Positions 56,022 to 64,000 of a DNA stretch of 64,000 nucleotides are shown piece by piece; positions within the stretch are counted from its first letter, which is position 1, and every line of letters begins with the position of its first letter. Location: the NCBI GenBank assembly GCA_943787675.1, contig CALSNK010000003.1, positions 1 through 64,000 of the forward strand, written 5' to 3'. The DNA is from an uncultured Pseudomonadales bacterium (lineage in GTDB: Bacteria > Pseudomonadota > Gammaproteobacteria > Pseudomonadales > Porticoccaceae). Made by a program: the position numbers and the translations under genes. Below the pieces are notes generated by a model. The model was not told the origin of the DNA, searched no databases, and saw only the letters and a program-made list of their open reading frames with translations.

Positions 56022-56882
56022 CTAGCCATAAGTCAACGTGGCATCATCTATATATTGCTGCAACAGGCGGCCAGACATAATCGTGGGCGGCGCAATAATC
56101 CCCGGCATCTGGTCATACCGAAACCAATCTGCCTCGGCAATTTCAACGCCATCAATCTTAATGTCGTCGGTAACCGCATCGGCAATAAAGCCCAGCATTA
56201 GCTGACCGGGATAGGGCCAAGACTGACTGCCAAAGTATCGTAGATTGGTTATTTCTATGCCTACCTCTTCAAATACCTCGCGATGAAGGGCCTGCTCGGC
56301 ACTCTCTCCCGCCTCTAAGAAACCGGCCAAAGAGCTATAGCGATTGGGGGGCCAGGCTGCATTACGTGCTAACAGGCAGTGGTCGCCTTTTGTGACTAAT
56401 ACAATGACACAGGGGGAAATTCGTGGGTAATTATTGATATTACAGGGCGTGCATTGCAGGGCATGCTCGCTGTCGGAAGCACCGTTGGGCTCTCCACAGC
56501 TACCACAAAAGCGATGCTTATCCTGCCAGTCGAGAAGTTGCACGGCACGACAGGCTAGGGAGAATTCCTCGTCACCCGCACTCATTAATAGGGTGCGCAA
56601 CTCAATAAGTTTAAAGCCTTCAGTGCTCGCAGCCTCGGGCAATAGCTCCCAGACTTCACAGTCCCGACCATGCCACTGGCCTAAAGTAATGCGTCGCTCA
56701 CAGAAAAATTTCAGCAGGTCTGTCTCATCGCTGTCAATGACGGGGCCAAAGCCAGAGCCGGTCACTGCAACCGCCGCAGGAACTAGAAGCTCCCCAGCAA
56801 TCACTGCAATGATCCATTTCTTATCCGTATTAATAGCAACAGGACTAGCATAAAAACCGTTTAGGCTTGGAGGAATGATCAC
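56022..56882 (-). CDS. nudC: NAD(+) diphosphatase / NADH pyrophosphatase NudC
   Basis: NudC cleaves NAD(H) to NMN(H) and AMP and can remove NAD caps from RNA. The 286-residue protein has the zinc ribbon CGSCGEPN...LQCTPC near residues 121-142 with four Cys. Next is YPRISPCVIVLV, then the Nudix box GFLEAGESAEQALHREVFEEVGI near residue 188, and the family-specific SQSWPYPGQLM motif (SQPWPFP in E. coli). The start is a GTG at 56882; no ATG lies nearby in frame. It is divergent from nhaB across about 195 bases. The N-terminal part is weakly conserved, as usual. Confidence 0.94.
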   Translation of the reverse strand: MIIPPSLNGFYASPVAINTDKKWIIAVIAGELLVPAAVAVTGSGFGPVIDSDETDLLKFFCERRITLGQWHGRDCEVWELLPEAASTEGFKLIELRTLLMSAGDEEFSLACRAVQLLDWQDKHRFCGSCGEPNGASDSEHALQCTPCNINNYPRISPCVIVLVTKGDHCLLARNAAWPPNRYSSLAGFLEAGESAEQALHREVFEEVGIEITNLRYFGSQSWPYPGQLMLGFIADAVTDDIKIDGVEIAEADWFRYDQMPGIIAPPTIMSGRLLQQYIDDATLTYG

Positions 56883-57078
56883 AGGGGGAGATACCTTTGA
56901 TATAGAGTGTAAATTCGGTTGAAAAAGACCGTGAAAGCTTGCAAATAGGTATAGCTACAGCTAAGGTTTCGGCCAATAATTTTTAAGTTTACCATGAAAG
57001 CATCATCGAATTGAGCAGTGATTAAAATCAACAAATGCTGCTTATTAACAGGCTTATAAAGTAACTAAGGATCTACAA

Positions 57079-58584
57079 ATGAATCCAACAATGTCCCATG
57101 CATTTAAAAAGAATTTTCTCGGTAACTCTCCCGGTTGGTATGAGAGCGCCATTATTGCCTTTTTAGTGTTCAACCCTCTCATACTCTATGTGTTTGGTCC
57201 GTTTGTTATGGGCTGGGTACTCATCGCGGAGTTTATCTTTACCCTGGCTATGGCCCTAAAGTGCTATCCACTGCAGCCAGGTGGCCTACTTGCCATTGAA
57301 GCCGTACTGATGGGGCTAACGAGCCCCGAAGCGGTCTATAACGAGACTGTCAGCAACTTTCAGGTAATCCTGCTGCTAATGTTTATGGTCGCCGGCATCT
57401 ACTTTATGCGCGACATGCTGCTGTTCACCTTTACTAAGATTCTTTTAGGGGTGAAATCTAAAACTACTCTGTCGTTTTTGTTCTGCTTCGCAGGTGCTGT
57501 CTTATCTGCGTTCCTGGATGCTCTGACCGTAACAGCGGTTCTGATTACCATCTCAGTAGGCTTTTACTCGGTGTATCACAAGGTCGCCTCCGGTAAGAAA
57601 ATTGTCGACGTAGACCACGATCATAGTGACGACGACAGTGTGCGCGAACTTAACCGTGAAAAACTTGAAGACTTTCGCGCCTTCCTGCGCAGCCTGATCA
57701 TGCACGGTGCCGTTGGTACTGCTCTGGGTGGTGTAACCACTCTGGTCGGTGAGCCGCAAAATCTGCTGATCGCTGAAAAAGCAGGCTGGACGTTCATTGA
57801 GTTCTTTTTAAAGATGACTCCAGTGACTATGCCAGTTTTAGCCTGTGGTTTGATTACCTGTATTTTGCTCGAAAAGACCAAGATATTCGGTTACGGCGCA
57901 CAGCTTCCAGAAGCAGTACGTCAGGTTCTGCAAGAATCTAGCGACCATGACGACGCTCACCGCACCCAGTATCAGAAGGCTGCAATGATCACTCAGGTAG
58001 TCGTTGCACTGATCCTAGTGGCTGCTCTGGCCATGCACTGGGCACCCGTTGGCCTCATCGGTCTGATGGTTATCGTGCTGCTAACAGCGTTCAACGGCAT
58101 TACTGAAGAGCACCGCATTGGCCACGCCTTTGAAGAGGCTCTGCCCTTCACTGCGCTTCTGGTTGTGTTCTTTGCCATTGTTGCGGTGATTCACGAACAG
58201 CACCTGTTCTCACCCGTTATTGCTATGGTACTAGAGCAGGATGAAGCGATTCAGCCCGGCGTATTCTTCCTCGCCAACGGCCTGCTTTCAGCCATTAGTG
58301 ACAATGTGTTTGTGGCTACGGTGTATATCAATGAAGTCCGCGCTGTATACGATGCTGGCGACATAAGCCGTGAGCACTTTGACAAGCTAGTTATTGCAAT
58401 TAACACAGGTACTAACTTACCCAGTGTTGCCACACCTAATGGTCAGGCTGCTTTCCTGTTCCTGCTGACCTCGGCAATCGCACCGCTGATTAGACTGTCG
58501 TACATGCGCATGGTGATCATGGCTCTGCCATACACTATTGTGCTGACAACTGTTGGCTTCCTATGTGTGGTCTACCGACTGTAA
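57079..58584 (+). CDS. nhaB: Na(+)/H(+) antiporter NhaB
   Basis: This 501-residue integral membrane protein matches NhaB along its length: [20 protein letters not shown] at the start, then [69 protein letters not shown] near residue 220, [17 protein letters not shown] near 415 and [19 protein letters not shown] near 455. NhaB exports sodium in exchange for protons, consistent with life in salt water. An AAGGA motif is 7-8 bases before the ATG. The gene is alone and ends at a strong terminator. Confidence 0.96.
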   Translation: MNPTMSHAFKKNFLGNSPGWYESAIIAFLVFNPLILYVFGPFVMGWVLIAEFIFTLAMALKCYPLQPGGLLAIEAVLMGLTSPEAVYNETVSNFQVILLLMFMVAGIYFMRDMLLFTFTKILLGVKSKTTLSFLFCFAGAVLSAFLDALTVTAVLITISVGFYSVYHKVASGKKIVDVDHDHSDDDSVRELNREKLEDFRAFLRSLIMHGAVGTALGGVTTLVGEPQNLLIAEKAGWTFIEFFLKMTPVTMPVLACGLITCILLEKTKIFGYGAQLPEAVRQVLQESSDHDDAHRTQYQKAAMITQVVVALILVAALAMHWAPVGLIGLMVIVLLTAFNGITEEHRIGHAFEEALPFTALLVVFFAIVAVIHEQHLFSPVIAMVLEQDEAIQPGVFFLANGLLSAISDNVFVATVYINEVRAVYDAGDISREHFDKLVIAINTGTNLPSVATPNGQAAFLFLLTSAIAPLIRLSYMRMVIMALPYTIVLTTVGFLCVVYRL

Positions 58585-58602
58585 TAGCAGTACCGCAGTA
58601 AC

Positions 58603-58638
58603 AAAAAAGGCGATCCATCAAATGGATCGCCTTTTTTT
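58603..58638 (+). terminator. Rho-independent terminator after nhaB
   Basis: AGGCGATCCAT at 58608-58618 pairs perfectly with ATGGATCGCCT at 58622-58632 over a 3-base loop, flanked by an A-run on the left and T7 on the right. The symmetry allows it to act on both strands. Confidence 0.93.
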
Positions 58639-58682
58639 ATGCCTTCTACTTTACTGAGTAGGGCCCTTGATTACACGAGCGC

Positions 58683-58753
58683 TTTAGTAGAGGCCTTTTT
58701 AGTAGAGCTCTGTTTAGTAGAGCGCTGTTTAGTAAAGCGCTTTACTAGAACCT
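58683..58753. repeat. 15-bp tandem repeat ending in a palindrome
   Basis: TTTAGTAGAGCGCTG-type units begin at 58683, 58698, 58713 and 58728, an exact 15-base period, with a weaker copy at 58741. The last units form AGTAAAGCGCTTTACT at 58731-58746, a perfect 16-base palindrome. The array lies between nhaB's terminator and the fadD stop. Confidence 0.8.
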
Positions 58754-58766
58754 ATTGGTAGCAACA

Positions 58767-60446
58767 CTAAGCCCGCAATTTCTTCTTCTCATCAGCCTTA
58801 AGGTCTTTGCGCAGTACCTTGCCCACATTAGTCATTGGCAACTCATCGCGGAACTCAACGAACTTAGGCACCTTGTAGGCCGCCATATTCTGCTTACAAA
58901 AATCAATAACCTCAGCAACGGTTAATTCAGGGTCGGTGCTGACCACAAACATCTTAACCACCTCACCCGCCTTAGTATCAGGAATGCCGATAGCAGCACA
59001 TTGAGACACCGCTGGGTGCAGCGTTAGAGCCTGTTCTAATTCATTGGGGTACACGTTAAAGCCAGAGACGATAATCATATCTTTAAGACGGTCAACAATC
59101 TTGATATAGCCCTCTTCGTCGACCACAACAATATCTCCCGTGTGCAGCCAGCCATCGACAATCACTTCGGCTGTTTGGTCTTCGCGTTTCCAATAGCCAG
59201 CCATAACCTGGGCGCCACGAACACAGAGCTCACCGACACCGCCAACTTCCTGCACTACGCCATTTTCATCCACGACTTTAATATCAGTGCCGGCAATGGG
59301 GATGCCTGCAGTACCAATTTTCTCAAAGCCCGAAGGATTCATCGAAATAATCGGCGAGGACTCGGTCATGCCATAGCCTTCGCTAACAATACAGCCGGTC
59401 GCTGTTTGCCAGTCATCGGCAACAGATTCCATTAGGGCCATACCGCCAGACAGGGTCATACGTAAATTAGAGAAATCGAGTCTTTTGAAATCTTTACTTT
59501 CAAGCAGGGCGACAAATAATGAGTTGAGGCCGCAGAAGATTTCAAACTTAAACTTTTTGATTGCACTGACAAACAGCGCGATATTTCGTGGATCAGGAAT
59601 CAGTACTGTATGCCCACGCGTTGCTGGCATAAGCCCCATGCATAGTGAGTAGGCATAGATGTGGTAGATTGGTAAAGGTGCCACACAGGTACTGTGGGTA
59701 ATGGGTTCTTTGAGAATAGAGATAACACTCAGTGCCTGGGCAACATTGCTCACCAGGCTACTCTGAGTAAGCATTACACCCTTCGAGGCACCGGTTGTAC
59801 CGCCGGTATACTGAAGCGCACAGACATCATCTAGGCTGGCCTTATGCGCAATATAATTACTGCCACCGGTGAGTAGATCAGAAAAACCTATATGACTGCC
59901 CTTAGCCAGAGAGGGGCGTTTACCCATCAGTTTCATGGCACCACTGAGTAGCATATTTTTTGGCTGAGGTAACAGGTCAATTGGACGGGTCACAATGACA
60001 TGTTCGATACTGGTGTCCGGCAAGGCTTCGCAAAGGGTGTCATAGAACTGGTCTAATACGACAACCGCTTTAGCGCCAGAATCGTTAAACTGGTGGACCA
60101 GTTCGCGAACCGTGTACATTGGATTGGTGTTAACAATTACCAGACCCAGTTTCCAAGCGGCAACAACCACAATAGGATACTGAATAAGATTGGGTAGCTG
60201 CACCGCGATACGATCGCCGGCTACCAGTTTTAATTTCTTTTGAAAGTAACTCGCCACACGTCTTGCCATCTGGTCAACTTCACCATAGGTCAAGGTTTGC
60301 CCAATACAGGTATAGGCTGGATAGGTAGAGGAATCAGCAACCGCCTGCTGCCAAATCTCGAGCAGAGATCCGCCCGGTAGCTCTGGTTGCTTACTGCCGA
60401 TACCTGTCGTTTTTTGCGCCTTTAATACCGCGTCTTGAACCTTCAT
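58767..60446 (-). CDS. fadD: Long-chain-fatty-acid--CoA ligase
   Basis: FadD activates fatty acids to acyl-CoA thioesters at the inner membrane before beta-oxidation. The 559-residue protein belongs to the adenylate-forming family. It has YTGGTTGASKGVMLTQ (ATP/AMP motif) near residue 208, SEGYGMTESSP near 360, WLHTGDIVVVDEEGYIKIVDRLKDMIIVSGFNVYP near 430-465 and the catalytic Lys in NVGKVLRKDL near the C-terminus. Length matches E. coli FadD (561). I chose the ATG at 60446; an in-frame TTG at 60479 would extend it by 11 residues. The gene is followed upstream on this strand by the VWA/MoxR pair. Confidence 0.92.
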   Translation of the reverse strand: MKVQDAVLKAQKTTGIGSKQPELPGGSLLEIWQQAVADSSTYPAYTCIGQTLTYGEVDQMARRVASYFQKKLKLVAGDRIAVQLPNLIQYPIVVVAAWKLGLVIVNTNPMYTVRELVHQFNDSGAKAVVVLDQFYDTLCEALPDTSIEHVIVTRPIDLLPQPKNMLLSGAMKLMGKRPSLAKGSHIGFSDLLTGGSNYIAHKASLDDVCALQYTGGTTGASKGVMLTQSSLVSNVAQALSVISILKEPITHSTCVAPLPIYHIYAYSLCMGLMPATRGHTVLIPDPRNIALFVSAIKKFKFEIFCGLNSLFVALLESKDFKRLDFSNLRMTLSGGMALMESVADDWQTATGCIVSEGYGMTESSPIISMNPSGFEKIGTAGIPIAGTDIKVVDENGVVQEVGGVGELCVRGAQVMAGYWKREDQTAEVIVDGWLHTGDIVVVDEEGYIKIVDRLKDMIIVSGFNVYPNELEQALTLHPAVSQCAAIGIPDTKAGEVVKMFVVSTDPELTVAEVIDFCKQNMAAYKVPKFVEFRDELPMTNVGKVLRKDLKADEKKKLRA

Positions 60447-60500
60447 AGCAACATCTCTACTTATTATTGTTGTAGGCAAATCTCAAATTGTTTTGTCCGC

Positions 60501-61676
60501 TTAGCGAGACAGCAACGACATGCCCTTCTCGAGACCACCCAGTGTCAGGGGAAACATCTTATCGTCAACCAGCTCTTTTAGCATCTGAATTGAGGGCGTG
60601 TATTCCCAATACTTTTCCTGCACAGGGTTAATCCAGATAAGCTTCTCAAAAGTCTCGGCCATGCGTTGCATCCAAACCGCACCAGACTCTTCATTGTGAT
60701 ACTCAACACTGCCACCAGGGCTTGTGACCTCATAGGGTGCCATAGAGGCATCGCCCACATAGATCACCTTATAATCAGCCGAGTACTTGTTCAGCAAGTC
60801 GAAGGTAGAAATCTGCTCTTCGCGACGGCGATTGTTGTCCTTCCACACATAGTCATACATGCAGTTATGGAAATAGAAATACTCGAGATGTTTGAACTCG
60901 GTTTTAGCGGCCGAGAATAGCTCTTCGCAGAGGCGCACATAGGGGTCCATCGAACCGCCCACATCAAAGAAGATAAGTACCTTCACCGCATTGCGACGCT
61001 CGGGGACCATTTTGATATCCAACATGCCCCCATTGCGCGCCGTACAGCGAATGGTGTCATCCAGATCCAGATGATCTGCAGACCCCTCACGGGCAAACTT
61101 ACGCAGACGACGCAGGGCCACTTTAATATTGCGAGTGCCAATTTCAACAGAGTCGTCTAGGTCCTGATACTGTCGTTCATCCCAGACTTTAACCGCAGTG
61201 CCCTTGCCTCCCGGACCGCCAATACGCACGCCCTCAGGATTAAAACCGCCATGACCAAAGGGCGAAGTACCATTGGTACCCACCCATTTGTTGCCGCCCT
61301 CGTGGCGCTCTTTTTGCTCTTCAAGGCGTTTTTTGAACTCCTCGATCAGCTTTTCGAGCCCCCCTAAGCTTTCAACCTTGGCTTTTTCTTCGTCGGTAAA
61401 ATGCTTTTCAAACTCTTTACGCAGCCAGTCTTCAGGCAGCAGAGCTTCAATAATACCGTCGATATTTTCTAGATTCTTAAAGTAGGCACCAAAGGCACGG
61501 TCAAAACGATCGTAATACTTCTCGTCTTTAACCATCACCGTGCGCGCCAACAGATAGAAATCGTCGATGGAACCGAAGGCTAGGTTTTGTTCCATCGCGG
61601 CAAGAAGATCCAATAGTTCCTTGATAGAAACAGGCACATTGGCTTTCTTCAGCGTCTGAAAGAAGTTAATCAGCAT
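60501..61676 (-). CDS. VWA domain protein (CoxE-like), partner of a MoxR ATPase
   Basis: This 391-residue protein has an N-terminal helical part (NFFQTLKKANVPVSIKELLDLLAAM), a charged middle with a Gly-rich segment (GTSPFGHGGFNPEG) and a C-terminal von Willebrand A domain (about residues 200-390). The metal-site motif appears as FFDVGGSMDPY, so the usual DxSxS has Gly for the first Ser. Later FHNCMYDYVW and VIYVGDASMAPYE carry the remaining acidic residues. MoxR-VWA pairs assemble or activate protein complexes and metal centres. It lies 28 bases downstream of the MoxR gene on the same strand. The client is not identifiable here. Confidence 0.85.
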   Translation of the reverse strand: MLINFFQTLKKANVPVSIKELLDLLAAMEQNLAFGSIDDFYLLARTVMVKDEKYYDRFDRAFGAYFKNLENIDGIIEALLPEDWLRKEFEKHFTDEEKAKVESLGGLEKLIEEFKKRLEEQKERHEGGNKWVGTNGTSPFGHGGFNPEGVRIGGPGGKGTAVKVWDERQYQDLDDSVEIGTRNIKVALRRLRKFAREGSADHLDLDDTIRCTARNGGMLDIKMVPERRNAVKVLIFFDVGGSMDPYVRLCEELFSAAKTEFKHLEYFYFHNCMYDYVWKDNNRRREEQISTFDLLNKYSADYKVIYVGDASMAPYEVTSPGGSVEYHNEESGAVWMQRMAETFEKLIWINPVQEKYWEYTPSIQMLKELVDDKMFPLTLGGLEKGMSLLSR

Positions 61677-61704
61677 AGAATAAACTCGTTTACTTCAGGC
61701 CAGT

Positions 61705-62550
61705 CTATTTGGCTTCGCGGCGTGTCATAAACGCCAGTCGCTCAAGCAGATGTACATCCTGCTCGTTCTTGAGCAAGGCACCATATAGCGGTGGAATCGC
61801 CTTGGTCGGATCGCGATTAGTCAGGATATCATCAGGAATATCATCAGACATAATCAGCTTTAACCAGTCGACAAGCTCAGAGGTTGAAGGCTTCTTCTTG
61901 AGGCCAGGAATCTTGCGCACATCAAAGAAGATATCCATGGCATCGTCCACCAACTGCTTTTTGATCTTGGGAAAATGCACATCAACAATACGTTGCATAG
62001 TCATACGATCAGGGAAGTTGATAAAGTGGAAGAAGCAGCGACGCAAGAATGCATCGGGAAGCTCTTTTTCATTATTACTAGTAATAATTACGATCGGACG
62101 TCGTATCGCTTTAATGGTTTCACCCGTTTCATAAACATGGAATTCCATCTTATCGAGCTCATGAAGTAGATCGTTGGGGAATTCAATATCCGCCTTGTCG
62201 ATCTCATCAATCAGCAGCACTACCTGCTCATCGGCAGTAAAGGCTTCCCACAGCTTGCCCTTATCAATGTAGTTGCGAATATCGTTGACCTTGTCACTGC
62301 CCAGCTGGGAGTCGCGCAGGCGGGAAACCGCATCGTACTCATAGAGACCCTGCTGTGCCTTGGTAGTCGATTTAATGTGCCAAGACAGAATAGGCATGCC
62401 CAGCGCGCTGGCAACTTCTTCAGCCAGCAATGTTTTACCTGTGCCAGGCTCGCCCTTAATCAGTAAGGGGCGCTGTAATGTTACTGCAGCGTTTACCGCC
62501 ATCTGCAGCTCTTCTGTTGCTACGTATTTTTCCGTACCCGTAAATTTCAT
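61705..62550 (-). CDS. MoxR-family AAA+ ATPase
   Basis: This 281-residue protein has the AAA+ set: Walker A GEPGTGKTLLAEEVA near residue 32, Walker B VVLLIDEIDKADIEFPNDLLHELDKMEF near 100, sensor 1 IVITSNNEKELPDAFLRRCFFHFINFPD near 145, and a lid domain. MoxR ATPases act as chaperones, here with the downstream VWA protein 28 bases away. I chose the ATG at 62550; a GTG at 62565 is in frame. It is preceded by a gap with a possible tiny ORF on the other strand. Confidence 0.92.
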   Translation of the reverse strand: MKFTGTEKYVATEELQMAVNAAVTLQRPLLIKGEPGTGKTLLAEEVASALGMPILSWHIKSTTKAQQGLYEYDAVSRLRDSQLGSDKVNDIRNYIDKGKLWEAFTADEQVVLLIDEIDKADIEFPNDLLHELDKMEFHVYETGETIKAIRRPIVIITSNNEKELPDAFLRRCFFHFINFPDRMTMQRIVDVHFPKIKKQLVDDAMDIFFDVRKIPGLKKKPSTSELVDWLKLIMSDDIPDDILTNRDPTKAIPPLYGALLKNEQDVHLLERLAFMTRREAK

Positions 62551-62656
62551 ATCGTCTGAATCCACATTAAGTAAAGTTAATCTTCTTATTTAGCCCTGCA
62601 TAATAGTCTAATCTTGCACTAGTTTTCCGGCTAAATGGACTCAAAAGAGCCTGTAA

Positions 62657-62809
62657 ATGATAAATATTGGCACTATGTATGACTCTACAGTCAAACCGGC
62701 AGCGACAGCCAGCCTTCAAGAACCGCGCTTTAAGACAGACTGTTTAACCGCCACTGCTCAAAAGCAGATAAGCCCTAAGCATGCGCCTAAGTTACAGCAC
62801 CTAGCCTAA
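62657..62809 (+). CDS. Possible 50-residue small ORF
   Basis: An ATG at 62657, with AAGAG about 9 bases upstream, opens 50 codons ending at a TAA at 62809. The product (MINIGTMYDSTVKPAATASL...) is soluble, basic at the end, without a recognisable motif. It overlaps the 3' end of the leftward oxidoreductase gene by four bases. It may well be chance; no family or terminator supports it. Confidence 0.25.
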   Translation: MINIGTMYDSTVKPAATASLQEPRFKTDCLTATAQKQISPKHAPKLQHLA

Positions 62810-64000
62810 AGCACCGGTCCCGCTTTGATCTTCTTCATTAGGCTGCCTGCACCGCGAATGCCAACCACTGACATCGCCGTCACCATGCCTGCCATCAGTG
62901 CGCCAACCACACCACAGCTAATAACATCCTGACCGGTTAAATAAAGCCCCGGTACTGCCGTCTTTGGTTTCAACCAGTCCTGCTGAAAACGGGCTTTGTT
63001 ATGAGCCAGACCATAGGCCTCGCCCTTCTTGTAGCGGCAGAAATGGCTGGTAGACAGCGGTGTTGAGACCTCTGAATAATCTACTTTGCCTCGCAGCTGT
63101 GGCATCTGCTTATACAGAGCTTCAAGCATGCGCTCTGATAAATTTTCCTTTAGCGCCTCGTAATCGTCTCCGCGCTTGCCCCAGGTTTTATCCGCCCACT
63201 GGCGATACGCCTCAAAGTCACAGGGACCAATCACAATCTCAATGGTTGAGCGGCCCGGATAACGGCGCTGAAAGTCTGGATCTTTGGCAGAGGGAAACGA
63301 CACATACACTAGCGGCAGCGGCGCACTGGGATCTTTGCGCAGCGCCGCCACATTGTCATCATGATGTTCATCAATGTAGATCCACAGATTGGTCTTCGGT
63401 AACTGAAGCTCTTCTGCAGTGCCTTTTAACCCAAGGTACATACCGCCATGAGACATAGACGTTTCTAAGGCATCAACCTTTTGTTGGTAGCCGAGCTCTT
63501 TGCTTAGGGCTGCAGGTAATAGCTCTGAAAAAGTATTGACCACCCCAGCATTAGAAATAATATGCTCGGCATAGAGGCAGTGACCATCGACCATTTTCAC
63601 GCCAACGGCGCGGCCTTTGTCGATAATAATTTCCTGCACATCAGCATAGGTAAATACATCGCCGCCGGAGACCTGTATCTGGGGAATAATCGTCGCCGCT
63701 ATTTGTGAGGCGCCGCCCACGGGATAAAAGCCGCCATTAAAATAATGACCCGCGATTAGCGCATGCATAAGAAAAACGGATTCTTTTGGCGGACAACCAT
63801 GATCTCCCCACTGTCCACAGAGCACGGCAATGAGCTTTTCATTGTCGGTTAATCTCCTGAGTACATCATAGGATGTGTCGAGGGCATAATCGGGGAATTT
63901 GTTTTTCGAAGACAGGGACATCAGCTTAGCAACAGGCGTTGGCATAGCCTTAGCCTGACTAACCGCGCCCATGTATTTAGTGGTGGCGGTTACTAATTCA
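62806..64000 (-). CDS. Phytoene-desaturase-like FAD-dependent oxidoreductase (3' part)
   Basis: The reading frame is open to the right edge of the window, so the N-terminus with the FAD-binding GxGxxG motif lies outside. The visible 390-plus residues match the phytoene desaturase/all-trans-retinol saturase-like group of flavin amine oxidase-related proteins. They contain HALIAGHYFNGGFYPVGGASQIA (substrate-domain motif), IISNAGVVNTF, SHFCRYKKGEAYGL, and the C-terminal FAD-contact block PGLYLTGQDVISCGVVGALMAG. Such enzymes desaturate or saturate polyenes; carotenoid or retinoid metabolism is the guess. No carotenoid neighbour genes are within the window. The stop is TAG-free TAA at 62806-62808. 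Confidence 0.82.
   Translation of the reverse strand, partial: ELVTATTKYMGAVSQAKAMPTPVAKLMSLSSKNKFPDYALDTSYDVLRRLTDNEKLIAVLCGQWGDHGCPPKESVFLMHALIAGHYFNGGFYPVGGASQIAATIIPQIQVSGGDVFTYADVQEIIIDKGRAVGVKMVDGHCLYAEHIISNAGVVNTFSELLPAALSKELGYQQKVDALETSMSHGGMYLGLKGTAEELQLPKTNLWIYIDEHHDDNVAALRKDPSAPLPLVYVSFPSAKDPDFQRRYPGRSTIEIVIGPCDFEAYRQWADKTWGKRGDDYEALKENLSERMLEALYKQMPQLRGKVDYSEVSTPLSTSHFCRYKKGEAYGLAHNKARFQQDWLKPKTAVPGLYLTGQDVISCGVVGALMAGMVTAMSVVGIRGAGSLMKKIKAGPVL

Overview
The window reads as an ordinary chromosomal core region of a gammaproteobacterium, with moderate G+C (roughly half). The gene set and order (glnS-cysS, divergent ppiB-lpxH, yccA-tusE, aceE-aceF, bamC-dapA, fabV, nudC, nhaB, cysI with its DUF934 partner) resemble Pseudomonadales/Cellvibrionales-type marine bacteria. 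That placement is my inference from gene content; no rRNA or marker alignment was available. I saw no rRNA, tRNA, CRISPR array, prophage or insertion sequence.

Layout. 1-6.9 kb: an enoyl-CoA hydratase-like gene, a glycerophosphodiesterase, a decayed membrane-protein gene, cysS (frame-broken), glnS with a tiny upstream reading frame, then ppiB and lpxH. 6.9-11.2 kb: a YccA-type membrane protein, tusE, phhB and trmA, facing a DUF2489 gene and rmuC. 11.3-17.3 kb: a two-gene AddB-like/AddA-like nuclease-helicase operon. 17.4-25 kb: DAHP synthase, a small XRE regulator, a J-domain protein, an ABC exporter (frame-broken), a PEP-CTERM-like exported protein, dapE, an EamA transporter and rsmJ. 25.5-31.4 kb: an LRR lipoprotein, a gap with a DnaA-box-like cluster, a WalJ-like hydrolase, bamC, dapA, lpxL and fabV. 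31.5-43.7 kb: a FemAB-like acyltransferase, a VOC protein, aceF/aceE behind a palindrome-rich promoter, a pitrilysin-like lipoprotein, a PerM transporter and BepA. 43.9-49.3 kb: a repeat-rich exported protein ending in an S74 self-chaperone domain, then nadA and cysI (both frame-broken) and DUF934. 49.4-54.8 kb: a CPA2 antiporter and a c-di-GMP cluster HD-GYP / GGDEF-EAL / HD-GYP, closed by a 138-bp tandem repeat. 54.8-64 kb: sohB, nudC, nhaB, fadD, a VWA/MoxR pair and the 3' part of a phytoene-desaturase-like oxidoreductase.

Two patterns cut across the window. First, four genes with intact family motifs (cysS, an ABC exporter, nadA, cysI) and one small ORF are interrupted only by single-base indels, many in homopolymers. 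Uncorrected sequencing error is the simplest reading, with real decay as the alternative; one further locus (1599-2213) carries stops as well as frame changes and looks truly decayed. Second, many gaps between genes hold short tandem repeats with unrelated motifs but similar 12-15 bp periods, and one 18-bp array lies in frame inside aceF. The most unusual biology is the tandem HD-GYP pair lacking the His of the HD motif, the S74-terminated repeat protein outside any phage context, and a 5' hairpin that could mask the ribosome site of the PEP-CTERM-like gene.
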